Source of the DNA: Dyella flava
GTDB lineage: Bacteria; Pseudomonadota; Gammaproteobacteria; Xanthomonadales; Rhodanobacteraceae
Direction of reading: 5' to 3'
Assembly: GCF_016904955.1 (NCBI RefSeq)
Contig: NZ_JADIKE010000024.1
Span: 1 to 64,000, forward strand
Length of the DNA: 64,000 nt
Positions 7,383 through 16,470 of this stretch are shown here, one piece after another. The notes beneath the pieces are model-generated. The model was not told the origin of the DNA. It made no database searches and saw only the letters and a list, made by a program, of their open reading frames with translations. Position 1 is the first letter of the stretch; the number at the start of each line of letters is the position of its first letter. A program made the translations under genes and the position numbers.

Positions 7383-9866
7383 ATGAAAAGCTGTATCAAC
7401 CGATCATTGATTGCGTCGGCCATCGCACTGGCGCTGGTCCAGGCAACGGGGGTTGCCTGGGCGCAGAGCACGACGGCACCGGGTCCGGCGAATAACACGG
7501 CTGCACCATCACCGGCTGCAAGCACGCCACCCAGCTCGGCTAATGCGACAGAACTCGATGCGGTCGTGGTGACCGGCTCCCGCGTGCAAACCACGGTCGG
7601 CAAAAGCACGACCCCGGTACAGGTGGTCAGTGGCGCCACCTTGCAGGCCACCGGCCAGACCAACCTGCGCGACGCGCTGATCGAACTGCAGCCGTCGATT
7701 ACCCGCACCTCCTTCGGCTCCGACAACGCGGAACTCACCGACGCCCTGCAGATGGACGGCCTCAGTCCCGACCATGTGCTGGTGCTGGTCAACGGCAAGC
7801 GTCGCCATGGTTCGGCGAACATGGTGGAGGACGGCGGCCTGGATCAGGGTTCGACCGGCGTGGATCTGGACATGATCCCCACCGATCTGATCGACCACAT
7901 CGAAATCCTGCGTGATGGCGCGGCGGCACAGTACGGTTCGGACGCGATCGCCGGCGTGATCAACATCATCCTCAAGGACCAGACCACGGGCGGCTCGGTG
8001 TCGAGCACCAACGGACAGACCTACCAGGGTGATGGTTTCCGCAGCACCGAAACCGCCAGCCTGGCGACGACGCTGGGCGAAAACGGATTCCTGGACCTGA
8101 GCGCCGAATACGACCGCATCAACCACACCATCCGCACCGGTCCGGATTACGCGGATGGCGCCTACGGCTATGGCCCGGCTGCTCCGTATGTTGCGGCACA
8201 TGGCTACAGCCCACCGTTCCCGATCGGTCCGGCGTACCGGAACCTGACCACGGGCGATACGGCCAGCACGCGCCAGCTGTTCGGCTTCAATGCCGGCTAT
8301 GACTTCACCAATGACGTGGAAGCGTATGCCTTCGGCACCTTCGGTCATCGCTACGCCGAATCCTACGAGAACTATCGTCCGCCCTTCGTGGAACCCACCG
8401 TCTATCCGGGCGGCTTCACCCCCATCTTCACCGACGACGAAAACGATTACTCGATCACCGGTGGCGTGAAGGACAGCAACTTCTACGGCTGGGATGCCGA
8501 TCTGAGTACCACCTACGGTGGCGATCGCAACAACCTCGGCCTGATCCACTCGATCAATGAATCGGTCACCGACTCGCCGACCAGTTTCGATCTGGGTCCA
8601 GTCAGCAATTCGCAGCTGACCACCAACCTCGACTTCACCAAGCCGTTCCAGCTGTCGATGTTCGCCCAGCCGCTGAACTTCTCCTTCGGCTTCGAGCAGC
8701 GGCGCGAGACCTACCAGATCCAGTCAGGCGACGTGTATTCGTATGAAGACGGCGGTCCCTCGTCGGAGACCGGCTTCAATCCGCTCAATGCCGGATCGTG
8801 GGAGCGCAATGTCTTCGGCGCCTACGTCGACTTCGCCACGCACATCACCGATCAGTGGCAGGCCGATTTGTCCGGTCGCTATGAGCACTACAGCGATTTC
8901 GGCGCGACCCGCAACGAGAAGTTCTCCACCCGCTACGACTTCACGCCGAAGATCGCCGTGCGCGCCAGCGCCAGTACCGGCTTCCATGCACCATCGCTGG
9001 CCGAGGAACACTTCTCAACGCTCGCCGTGGGTGCGTTCAGCGCCACCGGCCAGCTGGCGCCCAACTCGCCGGCCGCCGCCGCGCTGGGTGCGCAACCGCT
9101 GAAGCCGGAGCAGTCGACCAACCTCAACGTCGGTCTGGTGCTGAATCCGCTGGATAACTGGAACATCACGGTGGATGCGTACCAGATCGATATCCGTCAC
9201 CGCATCGTCGCCGGTGGTTCGGAGTCCGGCGAGACCGCGCTGAATGCCTTGGCCGACGCCGGCATTTCCGTTCCCGGCATCCCGGCGGGCAATGTCAGCG
9301 TGTGGTACTTCACCAACGGCGCTGACACCCGCACCCGCGGCGCAGATATAACCAGCGTCTACCACTCCGATTACGGCAGCTTCGGCAAGGTGGACTGGAA
9401 CTTCTCGGCGAACATCAACGATACCCGCGTCACCAACGTGGCGACCAATGCGTCCGGCGAGCCGGAGCTGAACCTGCAGCAGATCAGTTATCTCACCTCG
9501 TCGACGCCGCGCAGCCGCGTGATCTTCGGTCCCGCCTGGCACGTGGGCAACTGGAGCGTGACCGTGCATGAAAACCGCTGGGGCTCCACCAGCGACCAGC
9601 TGACCTATTCGTCGGGGCCGGATGCGTGGTCGATCACCGACTTCTACAACCAGCACAACGCGCCGATGTACACCACCGACTTCGATGTCAGCTACAGCAT
9701 CAACAAGCATCTGCAGGTGGCGGTCGGTGCCAACAACGCGTTCAACAAGTATCCGTCGCGCATCCCGTACATCGTGGCGGTGGAAGGTCAGCAGTATGAC
9801 CTCTTGAACTCGCAGGCCGGCTGGGACGGCGGGTATTACTACGCACGCATCCGTTATTCGTTCTAA
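7383..9866 (+). CDS. TonB-dependent outer-membrane receptor for amino-sugar oligosaccharides
   Basis: This 827-residue protein has a Sec signal peptide of about 27 residues (cleavage after GVAWA), a Pro/Ala/Thr-rich linker, a TonB box in LDAVVVTGSR (residues 58-67), a plug domain containing LVLVNGKRR and GAAAQYGSDAIAGVINIIL, and a long beta-barrel ending in aromatic YYYARIRYSF as expected for BAM-mediated insertion. It would take up oligosaccharides or glycosides across the outer membrane using TonB energy. Its position next to the kinase/deacetylase operon and two glycosidases makes a GalNAc- or GlcNAc-containing ligand likely. It is followed by a strong hairpin at 9883-9922. Confidence 0.88.
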   Translation: MKSCINRSLIASAIALALVQATGVAWAQSTTAPGPANNTAAPSPAASTPPSSANATELDAVVVTGSRVQTTVGKSTTPVQVVSGATLQATGQTNLRDALIELQPSITRTSFGSDNAELTDALQMDGLSPDHVLVLVNGKRRHGSANMVEDGGLDQGSTGVDLDMIPTDLIDHIEILRDGAAAQYGSDAIAGVINIILKDQTTGGSVSSTNGQTYQGDGFRSTETASLATTLGENGFLDLSAEYDRINHTIRTGPDYADGAYGYGPAAPYVAAHGYSPPFPIGPAYRNLTTGDTASTRQLFGFNAGYDFTNDVEAYAFGTFGHRYAESYENYRPPFVEPTVYPGGFTPIFTDDENDYSITGGVKDSNFYGWDADLSTTYGGDRNNLGLIHSINESVTDSPTSFDLGPVSNSQLTTNLDFTKPFQLSMFAQPLNFSFGFEQRRETYQIQSGDVYSYEDGGPSSETGFNPLNAGSWERNVFGAYVDFATHITDQWQADLSGRYEHYSDFGATRNEKFSTRYDFTPKIAVRASASTGFHAPSLAEEHFSTLAVGAFSATGQLAPNSPAAAALGAQPLKPEQSTNLNVGLVLNPLDNWNITVDAYQIDIRHRIVAGGSESGETALNALADAGISVPGIPAGNVSVWYFTNGADTRTRGADITSVYHSDYGSFGKVDWNFSANINDTRVTNVATNASGEPELNLQQISYLTSSTPRSRVIFGPAWHVGNWSVTVHENRWGSTSDQLTYSSGPDAWSITDFYNQHNAPMYTTDFDVSYSINKHLQVAVGANNAFNKYPSRIPYIVAVEGQQYDLLNSQAGWDGGYYYARIRYSF

Positions 9867-9882
9867 CGCAACGCTGAGTAGC

Positions 9883-9922
9883 GCCGGTTGACGCAGGCCA
9901 TGGACGGCCGGCGTCAACCGGC
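9883..9922 (+). terminator. Hairpin after the TonB receptor
   Basis: A perfect 12 bp inverted repeat (GCCGGTTGACGC at 9883-9894 and GCGTCAACCGGC at 9911-9922) with a 16-nt loop lies 17 bp after the receptor stop codon. There is no long T tract behind it, so it may act as an mRNA-stabilising 3' hairpin or a partial attenuator rather than a strict intrinsic terminator. Confidence 0.65.
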
Positions 9923-10030
9923 AACACAGCAAGTCGGGAAACGCGCGGACATGCCTGATCGACATCTTGCCAAGCAGCCACCAGGGCGGTTCGAATGGAC
10001 CGCCTCATTCATTTCCAATAACGCCCTCTG

Positions 10031-12379
10031 ATGTTGCCGACCCGACGCGCCATGAACATCGCACGCCTTCTCTTCTGCCTGTCCCTTTGCAGCGTGGCGT
10101 CAGTCGTGCTGGCCGCGTCGCCGCCCACACCGCCGTTGATTCCGTTGCCCGCGCAGTTTGCTTACGCCGAGGGCAGCTTCGAGGTGCGTGCCGATACGCC
10201 GATTGTCGTCAGCGACCATGATGTTTCGACCCGGCAGACGGCCGATTACCTGGCCGGACTGCTTTCCCGCACGCGCGGTCTGTCCCTGCACGTGACGTCG
10301 GCAGCTGGCCCGGCGCACGCCATCGTTCTGCAGCGCGATCCACAGGCGCCGGTGGCGGAGCAGGAAGGTTACGCCCTGGACGTCACGCCGCAGGGTATTC
10401 GCATCGTCGCCCGCGACGACGCCGGTCTGTTCTATGGCGCAATCACGCTCTGGCAATTGCTGACACCCGATGCGCAGCATGGCGCTGTGCGCGTGCCAGC
10501 CATACATATCCGCGATTGGCCACGCTTCCGCTGGCGCGGCCTGATGCTGGATTCGGCCCGCCACTTCCAGTCGGTGGCCGAGGTTGAAACCCTGCTCGAC
10601 CAGATGGCCCAGCACAAACTCAATGTCTTCCACTGGCATCTGACCGATGACCAGGGCTGGCGCATCGAGATCAAGCGTTACCCCGAGCTCACCCGCATCG
10701 GCGCGTGGCGCACGCCGCCCGACGCCGGCCACGACGGCGAGCCGTTGCGCTACGGCGGTTTCTACACGCAGGAACAGATTCGCCAGGTCGTCGCGTTCGC
10801 CGCGGCGCGGCACATCACCATCGTGCCGGAGATCGACATGCCCGGCCACGCGATGGCGGCGATTGCCGCCTATCCGCAGATCGGCGTTACCGGCCAGCGT
10901 CCGGCGGTGTCGGTGCAGTGGGGCGTGCATCCCTGGCTCTACAACGTGGACGATGCGACCTTCCAGTTCATCGACAACGTGCTCGATGAAGTGATGGCCT
11001 TGTTCCCTTCGACATATATCCATGTCGGCGGCGACGAAGCGGCCAAGCAGCAATGGAAAAACTCACCTGCGGTGCAAGCGAAGATGCGCGCGCTGGGCAT
11101 CAAGAACGAGGATGCGCTGCAGGGCTGGTTTATCGGCCGCATCGGCAGCTATCTCGCCGCGCACGGGCGCAAGCTGGTCGGCTGGGACGAGATTCTTGAA
11201 GGCGACAACGTGCCGGCCGACGCCACCGTGATGTCCTGGCGCGGCATCGATGGCGCGGTCGCGGCCGCCAAGGCAGGGCACGACGCGGTGCTGTCGCCGT
11301 CGCCGCAGCTGTATTTCGACTATGTGCAAAGCGAGCACACCGACAAGTATGCCGGCCGCCTCCCGGCGATCAGCCTGGAGAGCGTGTACACCTACGAGCC
11401 GGTGCCGAAGGCACTCGATGCGGGGCAGGCCAAACACGTGCTGGGTGCGCAGGCGAACGTGTGGACCGAGATCACCAACGCGATGGTGCACGTGGAGCAT
11501 GCGACGTTCCCGCGGCTGGATGCGTTGAGCGAAGTGGTGTGGTCGCCCGCCGCGTCGCGCCAATGGACCGATTTTCTGAATCGCCTGGTACCGCAGCTCG
11601 CGCGCTATCGCGTGCAGGACATTGGCTACGCCGATAGCGCCTTTGCGCCCTACATCGACGTCGATCGCAATCAGGCGCTGCGCGACGGCAGTGCGCAGGT
11701 AACGTTGTCCAACCAGGCCGGCTACGGCGCAATCCACTACACCGTGGATGGCAGCACGCCCGATCTGCACGCGCCGTTGTATCGCGCGCCGTTCACGCTC
11801 AAGCTGCCGGCCACCGCGCGTGCCGCCACTTTTGCCGCCGACGGCAGCGTCTTGGCCGCAGCACGCGAACGCGTGCTGGACCGGGCCAGCCTGCTCAGTT
11901 TCAACGGCGATGAACTGGTGAATTGCCCCGGCAGCGATTTCCGCCAGCGCGAGCAGCCGACACCCGACGCCGTGTCCACGCAGCCGGTCTACGCCGTCAA
12001 TCTATATGACAGCTGCCAGCAGCTTCCGGCCACGCGAATGGATGGCGTAGGGGCGCTCCACGTCGATATTGTGCGGCTGGAAAACAATTTCCTGTTGACC
12101 TACGAAACCCGCCACCAGGTGTTGCATCCGAGCAGTACGCGGTTCGGCGAACTGGTCGTGCATTGGGATCGTTGCGACGGCCCGTTGCTGGCGACGCTGC
12201 CGCTGCCGGATCCGACGCGCAGCCCGCGCCAGTTCTCGCTGGAAGTGACGTTGAAGCAACCGCCGCACGGTGAACATGCCATGTGCCTGATCTACCAGAC
12301 GCCCGCCGATGGCCCGTTGTACGTGTTTGAACGGGTGGCGCTGGTGCCGGCCACCAGCGACATGTCGGCGGTGCATTGA
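10031..12379 (+). CDS. Secreted GH20 beta-N-acetylhexosaminidase
   Basis: This 782-residue glycosidase would remove terminal beta-linked GlcNAc or GalNAc. It has a signal peptide (ARLLFCLSLCSVASVVLA), a GH20b-like domain, and a catalytic barrel with WRGLMLDSARHF, FHWHLTDDQGW and the catalytic pair in HVGGDEAAK (Asp335-Glu336). A chitobiase-type C-terminal domain (IHYTVDGSTPD near residue 570) and an extra C-terminal portion of roughly 150 residues follow. An in-frame ATG at 10052 directly before the signal peptide is an equally good start; neither has a clear Shine-Dalgarno sequence. It supplies monosaccharides to the locus and is followed by an alpha-glycosidase 43 bp downstream. Confidence 0.9.
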   Translation: MLPTRRAMNIARLLFCLSLCSVASVVLAASPPTPPLIPLPAQFAYAEGSFEVRADTPIVVSDHDVSTRQTADYLAGLLSRTRGLSLHVTSAAGPAHAIVLQRDPQAPVAEQEGYALDVTPQGIRIVARDDAGLFYGAITLWQLLTPDAQHGAVRVPAIHIRDWPRFRWRGLMLDSARHFQSVAEVETLLDQMAQHKLNVFHWHLTDDQGWRIEIKRYPELTRIGAWRTPPDAGHDGEPLRYGGFYTQEQIRQVVAFAAARHITIVPEIDMPGHAMAAIAAYPQIGVTGQRPAVSVQWGVHPWLYNVDDATFQFIDNVLDEVMALFPSTYIHVGGDEAAKQQWKNSPAVQAKMRALGIKNEDALQGWFIGRIGSYLAAHGRKLVGWDEILEGDNVPADATVMSWRGIDGAVAAAKAGHDAVLSPSPQLYFDYVQSEHTDKYAGRLPAISLESVYTYEPVPKALDAGQAKHVLGAQANVWTEITNAMVHVEHATFPRLDALSEVVWSPAASRQWTDFLNRLVPQLARYRVQDIGYADSAFAPYIDVDRNQALRDGSAQVTLSNQAGYGAIHYTVDGSTPDLHAPLYRAPFTLKLPATARAATFAADGSVLAAARERVLDRASLLSFNGDELVNCPGSDFRQREQPTPDAVSTQPVYAVNLYDSCQQLPATRMDGVGALHVDIVRLENNFLLTYETRHQVLHPSSTRFGELVVHWDRCDGPLLATLPLPDPTRSPRQFSLEVTLKQPPHGEHAMCLIYQTPADGPLYVFERVALVPATSDMSAVH

Positions 12380-12422
12380 ATAGGGTGGGGCGTTTCATCC
12401 CACCGACAGACGAGATCTCTCC

Positions 12423-14480
12423 ATGCATGTAGCTTGTTTACTTGGCGATCGCGGCACACACGGACGACGTGTGCACGTCTGTTCCGTACTTGCCATGGTG
12501 GCCGTCACCCTTGGATTGGCTGCTGGCACGGCGGCGTTTGCGAGCGGAACCGACGCCGCTGTTCTGAAGCTCGGCAAAGACGCGTCGAGCCTCGGCAACG
12601 GGGCGATTTCCGCTTCATGGAAAATCGCCGACGGCCACCTGGGTGACATGGTCATCGCCAACCAGGCCGGCGGTCCGCCACTCAGCATCGCCGCGCCGTT
12701 CGCGCTCGTGCTCGCCGATGGCACGACCATCACGCCGGCAGACATGCTGCTGGCCGGCACGCCCGGCAAACGTGATTTGATCGCCGACGCCAAGGCCTCA
12801 CGCCTTGCCGAGCACTTTGCAGGACAGGACGCCGCCGCCAGCTTCCGCGATGCCGACGGCCGTTTTCGCATCGACTGGCAGCTGCAACAGCGCGACGGTT
12901 CGGCCTATCTGCGCGAACTGGTCACGATCACCGCGTTGAAGCAGGATGAAGCGATCACGCAAGTGCAACTGCTCGATACCAACCACGCCGATGACGCCGT
13001 GGTGGATGGTGACGTGAACGGCTCGCCGGTCGTGTTTGGAAATTACTATGTGGGTTTCGAGAATCCGCTCTCGGTAAGCGAGGTGCACGGCCCGCGCGTG
13101 AAGCTGTACATCAAGCGCAGCCTGCCGTTGCGCAAGGGCCAGTCGATCGCGTATTCCGCAGTCGTCGGCGTCGCCCGCGATGGGCAATTGCGGCGCGATT
13201 TCGCCACGTATGTCGAACGCGAACGCGCGCATCCCTATCGCCCCTTCCTCAATTACAACTCGTGGTACGACATCGGCTATCTCACGCCCTATACGCAGGC
13301 GCAGGCGCTTGATCGCATCCATGCGATCGGTGAGGAACTGAGCGTCAAGCGTGGCGTGAAACTCGATTCCTTCCTGTTCGACGATGGCTGGGACGATCTT
13401 TCGGGCAGCTGGAATTTCAGCAAGAACTTCCCGCAGGGCTTCGTGCCGCTGAAAGAGGCCGCGGCGAAGTATGGCGCGGCCCCGGGTATCTGGCTGTCAC
13501 CATGGGGTGGTTATGCCGCGCCAAAAGAAGCGCGCGTAAAGAACGGCCGGGCGGCGGGCTATGAAATCATCAATGATGGTTTTGCCCTGTCGGGGCCCAG
13601 GTATTACCAGCGCTTCCACAGCGTGGTGATGAACCTGCTCAACCAGGATGGCATCAATCAGTTCAAGTTCGATGGCACCGGCAATGCCGACAGCGTGTTT
13701 CCGGGTAGCCGCTTCGGCAGCGATTTCGACGCGGCGATCGCCTTGATCCAGGATATCCGCGCCGACCAGCCCGACACCTTTATCAACCTCACCACCGGCA
13801 CCTGGGCGTCGCCGTTCTGGCTGCGCTACGCCGATTCCATCTGGCGCGGCGGCGAGGACAGCTACCTCACGGGCGTCGGCCCGGACCGCGAGCGCTGGAT
13901 CACCTATCGCGATGCGCAGACGTACCACAACATCGTGCAGAAGGGACCGTTGTTTCCGCTCAACTCCTTGATGCTCCACGGCATCATCTACGCGCAGATG
14001 AACAAGCGGCTGAGCACCGATCCGGGCCACGACTTCCCCAACGAAGTGCATTCGTACTTCGCTACCGGTACGCAACTGCAAGAGATGTACATCACCCCGG
14101 CCCTGTTGAGCGAACAGGACTGGGATACGCTGGCTGAGGCGGCCAAGTGGTCGCGCGCCAACGCCGACGTACTGCGCGACACGCACTGGATCGGCGGCGA
14201 TCCGGCGCGCCTGGACGTCTATGGTTGGGCCGCATGGTCACCGCAGAAGGCCATCATCACCTTCCGCAATCCGGACAACCATCCACGCCTGGCGGAGATC
14301 GACCTGCAACGCCAGCTGGAACTGCCCCAGGGCGCTGCGCGCCATTTCCAGGTACGTGATGTCTGGAAAACCGGTGGCGACAATGTGCCGCAGCAGCTGG
14401 ACGCCGATCAGGTGAGCGCCATCAAGCTGGCGCCGTTCGAGGTAGTGACGCTGGAGTTGACGCCGACAGTAGAACGTTGA
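12423..14480 (+). CDS. Exported GH36-like alpha-galactosidase / alpha-N-acetylgalactosaminidase
   Basis: This 685-residue glycoside hydrolase has an N-terminal hydrophobic signal after a polar leader (AMVAVTLGLAAGTAAFAS; cleavage near residue 40). Residues 40-270 look like the N-terminal beta-domain of clan GH-D enzymes, and the barrel has FNYNSWYDIGY, SFLFDDGWDD, a LSPWGGY segment and NQFKFDGTGNAD, where Asp417 after Lys415 is the likely nucleophile (the K-x-D pattern of GH36). Its place beside GH20 and the deacetylase/kinase genes suggests it releases alpha-linked GalNAc, as in mucin-type or blood-group A glycans; alpha-galactose is the alternative. The exact subfamily cannot be settled by eye. 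Confidence 0.77.
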   Translation: MHVACLLGDRGTHGRRVHVCSVLAMVAVTLGLAAGTAAFASGTDAAVLKLGKDASSLGNGAISASWKIADGHLGDMVIANQAGGPPLSIAAPFALVLADGTTITPADMLLAGTPGKRDLIADAKASRLAEHFAGQDAAASFRDADGRFRIDWQLQQRDGSAYLRELVTITALKQDEAITQVQLLDTNHADDAVVDGDVNGSPVVFGNYYVGFENPLSVSEVHGPRVKLYIKRSLPLRKGQSIAYSAVVGVARDGQLRRDFATYVERERAHPYRPFLNYNSWYDIGYLTPYTQAQALDRIHAIGEELSVKRGVKLDSFLFDDGWDDLSGSWNFSKNFPQGFVPLKEAAAKYGAAPGIWLSPWGGYAAPKEARVKNGRAAGYEIINDGFALSGPRYYQRFHSVVMNLLNQDGINQFKFDGTGNADSVFPGSRFGSDFDAAIALIQDIRADQPDTFINLTTGTWASPFWLRYADSIWRGGEDSYLTGVGPDRERWITYRDAQTYHNIVQKGPLFPLNSLMLHGIIYAQMNKRLSTDPGHDFPNEVHSYFATGTQLQEMYITPALLSEQDWDTLAEAAKWSRANADVLRDTHWIGGDPARLDVYGWAAWSPQKAIITFRNPDNHPRLAEIDLQRQLELPQGAARHFQVRDVWKTGGDNVPQQLDADQVSAIKLAPFEVVTLELTPTVER

Positions 14481-14578
14481 AGTCGGCAGCGTAGTGCCGG
14501 ATGGCCCTTTCGCGTGCGGGAGCGTCGGCGCATGATTGCGCCCACTTCGGGTATGCCATCCGACACTCCTCGACATCC

Positions 14579-15526
14579 ATGAATCTTTCAATTATTTCAA
14601 TTCGCGGCGTTGCGATGGCCTGGCTGGTAGGTGCGATCCTCTTGCACCCGCCATTACTTCTCGCGGCAAACCCCATTCAAAACAATGCGCCGGATAAAGA
14701 AGTCGAACTATTGATGGAGCGGGTGGGGCCACCCTCACCGCTTGCCATCAAAACCTTCGAACAGGCGGGCATGCTCGAAGTGAAACCGCACACGCTGACG
14801 AGTGACGAGCGGCTGAAAGTCGAGCGCGCGCTGGTCGCGCTTCCCGCCCTCCATCAGCGCGTGCTGCTGGACAAGCTGGATCACCTCGCCTTCGTCGATG
14901 GGATCCCCGGCGAAGGCACAGGGCTGACATCGCCGGGCGAACACGCCGGTCACTATGACATCACCCTTCGCGCGAGCCTTATCAACGAATCGCTGTCGAC
15001 CTTCCTGACGACCAAAGAGCGACGGGATTTCTCAAGCAGCGGTGGCGAGACGACGGTGACGATGGATGGGCAGGGCGTCGACGCGCTTCACTATGTGCTG
15101 TTGCACGAGTCGACCCACGTGGTGGATCGCACCTGCCACATCACTGACGATAAAAACTCGCTGTTCACCGCAGGCATATGGATTGAGGCGCACAAGCTGG
15201 TGCCCTCACTCGCGTCGACGGTATTAAATGAAACCTACTTTCGAACCGGCAAGCCCTTCGGGATTGAAAAAGCCGCCACCGTCTACGACGCCTTGTCAAA
15301 GAGTCCGTTCGTAAGTCTGTATTCAACCGCCTCCTCGGCAGAAGACTTTGCCGAGTTGGTGGCGTGGCATGAAGTTCGTCGTGATGGCGGCGCGCTGACC
15401 ATCGAGCTAGGCGCGGATGCCCAGTGGCGCCCGCTCGCTTTTGCGGGCGTCGACAAGCGCTTCAAGTATGTCGACGATCTGCTGGCGCATCCCCGGCGGT
15501 ATGGATGTGCGAACTACGCAAGCTGA
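14579..15526 (+). CDS. Secreted HEXXH zinc-metallopeptidase-like protein of unknown function
   Basis: This 316-residue protein has an N-terminal hydrophobic segment (AMAWLVGAILLHPPLLLAA) that reads as a signal peptide and a gluzincin-style HESTH motif at residues 176-180, inside HYVLLHESTHVVD. A Glu-rich helix about 95 residues further (AEDFAELVAWHE) could supply the third zinc ligand. The start at 14579 was chosen because it directly precedes the signal peptide. It follows the alpha-glycosidase by 98 bp on the same strand, but no functional link is obvious. The last 36 codons are duplicated downstream (see 15622-15729). No family name is recognised; the peptidase call rests on the motif alone. 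Confidence 0.65.
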   Translation: MNLSIISIRGVAMAWLVGAILLHPPLLLAANPIQNNAPDKEVELLMERVGPPSPLAIKTFEQAGMLEVKPHTLTSDERLKVERALVALPALHQRVLLDKLDHLAFVDGIPGEGTGLTSPGEHAGHYDITLRASLINESLSTFLTTKERRDFSSSGGETTVTMDGQGVDALHYVLLHESTHVVDRTCHITDDKNSLFTAGIWIEAHKLVPSLASTVLNETYFRTGKPFGIEKAATVYDALSKSPFVSLYSTASSAEDFAELVAWHEVRRDGGALTIELGADAQWRPLAFAGVDKRFKYVDDLLAHPRRYGCANYAS

Positions 15527-15564
15527 CCCGCGACATGCGTAATGTTTATCGCTTCGACCGAATT

Positions 15565-15596
15565 CCGTTGGGTTACGCTGCGCTAACCCAACCTAC
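15565..15596 (+). repeat. REP palindrome 1 (GTTGGGTTACGC type)
   Basis: A palindrome with arms GTTGGGTTACGC and GCGCTAACCCAAC, then CTAC. The same 31-32 bp unit recurs at 15737-15767, 15791-15822 and 16435-16466 around the RAYT gene, in both orientations. Confidence 0.88.
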
Positions 15597-15621
15597 ACAT
15601 CTGGCGGGAAATAAAGGCACG

Positions 15622-15729
15622 GCGGATGCCCAGTGGCGACCTCTTTCCTTTGCGGACGTCGACATGCGCTTCAAGTACGTCGACGATCTGCTGGCGTATC
15701 CCCAGCGGTATGGATGTGCGAACTACGCA
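15622..15729 (+). pseudogene. Partial duplicate of the 3' end of the HEXXH gene
   Basis: These 108 bp repeat positions 15413-15520, the 3' end of the upstream metallopeptidase-like gene, with scattered substitutions; both copies encode AQWRPL followed by a FKYVDDLLA...RRYGCANYA-type sequence. The copy has no start or N-terminal domains of its own and lies between REP palindromes 1 and 2 (15565-15596 and 15737-15767). It is best read as a truncated gene duplication, possibly generated by recombination or by RAYT-mediated REP movement. The preserved frame in the copy suggests the event is fairly recent. Confidence 0.8.
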
Positions 15730-15736
15730 GACAGGC

Positions 15737-15767
15737 GTAGGTTGGGTTAGCGCAGCGTAACCCAACG
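15737..15767 (-). repeat. REP palindrome 2
   Basis: The same REP unit in inverted orientation (reads GTAGGTTGGGTTAGCGC on the plus strand). With REP 1 it brackets the truncated gene copy; with REP 3, 23 bp further, it forms a head-to-head BIME-like pair. Confidence 0.88.
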
Positions 15768-15790
15768 ATGTTTGTCGCTTCGATGGAGCA

Positions 15791-15822
15791 CCGTTGGGTT
15801 ACGCTGCGCTAACCCAACCTAC
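15791..15822 (+). repeat. REP palindrome 3
   Basis: A third copy, in direct orientation, followed by a short CTACCCAACCTACCC run. It lies 31 bp from the 3' end of the RAYT gene. Confidence 0.88.
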
Positions 15823-15853
15823 CCAACCTACCCGACCTGCGCCAAGGTTTGTT

Positions 15854-16387
15854 TTATGGGGGTGGTTCGCCGTTTGGGTTGATGCTTTTGGGGTCGCATG
15901 CCCAATCGGGGGAGAGGTGCCCTTGCCGTATGTATCGATGTATGGATGAGTAGGGCCAATCGCTGGCGCGGGCTACGTGACCATGTTTGACCGGGTTGAT
16001 GTGTACGTAGTCGAGATGATTCTGGAGGTCTTGTTCGTCTCTTATTTGATGTTCCCAGAAGCGACGCTGCCAGATGCCGCGTTCATGTTTGCGCTGTCTG
16101 GATTGACCGATGGTTTCTTGTCGTTCGATGGAGCTTGAGAAGCGGTGTTTGATGAGCCGCCAGCGTTTTGAGTAATCCGCATCGTGATCCGGCATGGTCC
16201 AGATGGCGTGCATGTGGTCGGGCAGCACGACCCAGGCAAGGATGTGAAAGGGGTGATGTTTCTTGATGTGTCGAACGGCGGCGCGTAACGCATCGACGCG
16301 TTTGGTAAGAAGTGCGCTGCTGCGGTCGGCGAGATTGACGGTGAAGAAGTAGGTGCCACCCGGCGTCTTGGCGCGTCTATAGCGCAT
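15854..16387 (-). CDS. rayT: REP-associated tyrosine transposase (RAYT, Y1_Tnp family)
   Basis: This 177-residue single-domain Y1 transposase has the HUH-type metal site PDHMHAIW (about residue 60), the catalytic tyrosine segment HLDYVHINPVKHG (near residue 130) and the RAYT-typical tail DWPYSSIHRYI. RAYTs process REP palindromes as single-stranded DNA, and here the gene is flanked by REP copies of one sequence at 15791-15822 and 16435-16466, with two more just beyond. The unit is therefore an intact-looking REPtron. The reading frame is complete and the key residues are present, so the enzyme may be active. Confidence 0.93.
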   Translation of the reverse strand: MRYRRAKTPGGTYFFTVNLADRSSALLTKRVDALRAAVRHIKKHHPFHILAWVVLPDHMHAIWTMPDHDADYSKRWRLIKHRFSSSIERQETIGQSRQRKHERGIWQRRFWEHQIRDEQDLQNHLDYVHINPVKHGHVARASDWPYSSIHRYIRQGHLSPDWACDPKSINPNGEPPP

Positions 16388-16434
16388 GGGCCACTCCTTG
16401 GCCTGATGGTCGGTGTACGTTGGGGTCGGTTGGG

Positions 16435-16466
16435 GTAGGTTGGGTTAGCGAAGCGTAACCCAACGG
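16435..16466 (-). repeat. REP palindrome 4
   Basis: A REP unit on the promoter side of the RAYT gene, inverted relative to REP 3; its loop differs (CGAAGC in place of CGCAGC). It ends 4 bp from the stop codon of the next gene. Confidence 0.88.
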
Positions 16467-16470
16467 AATT

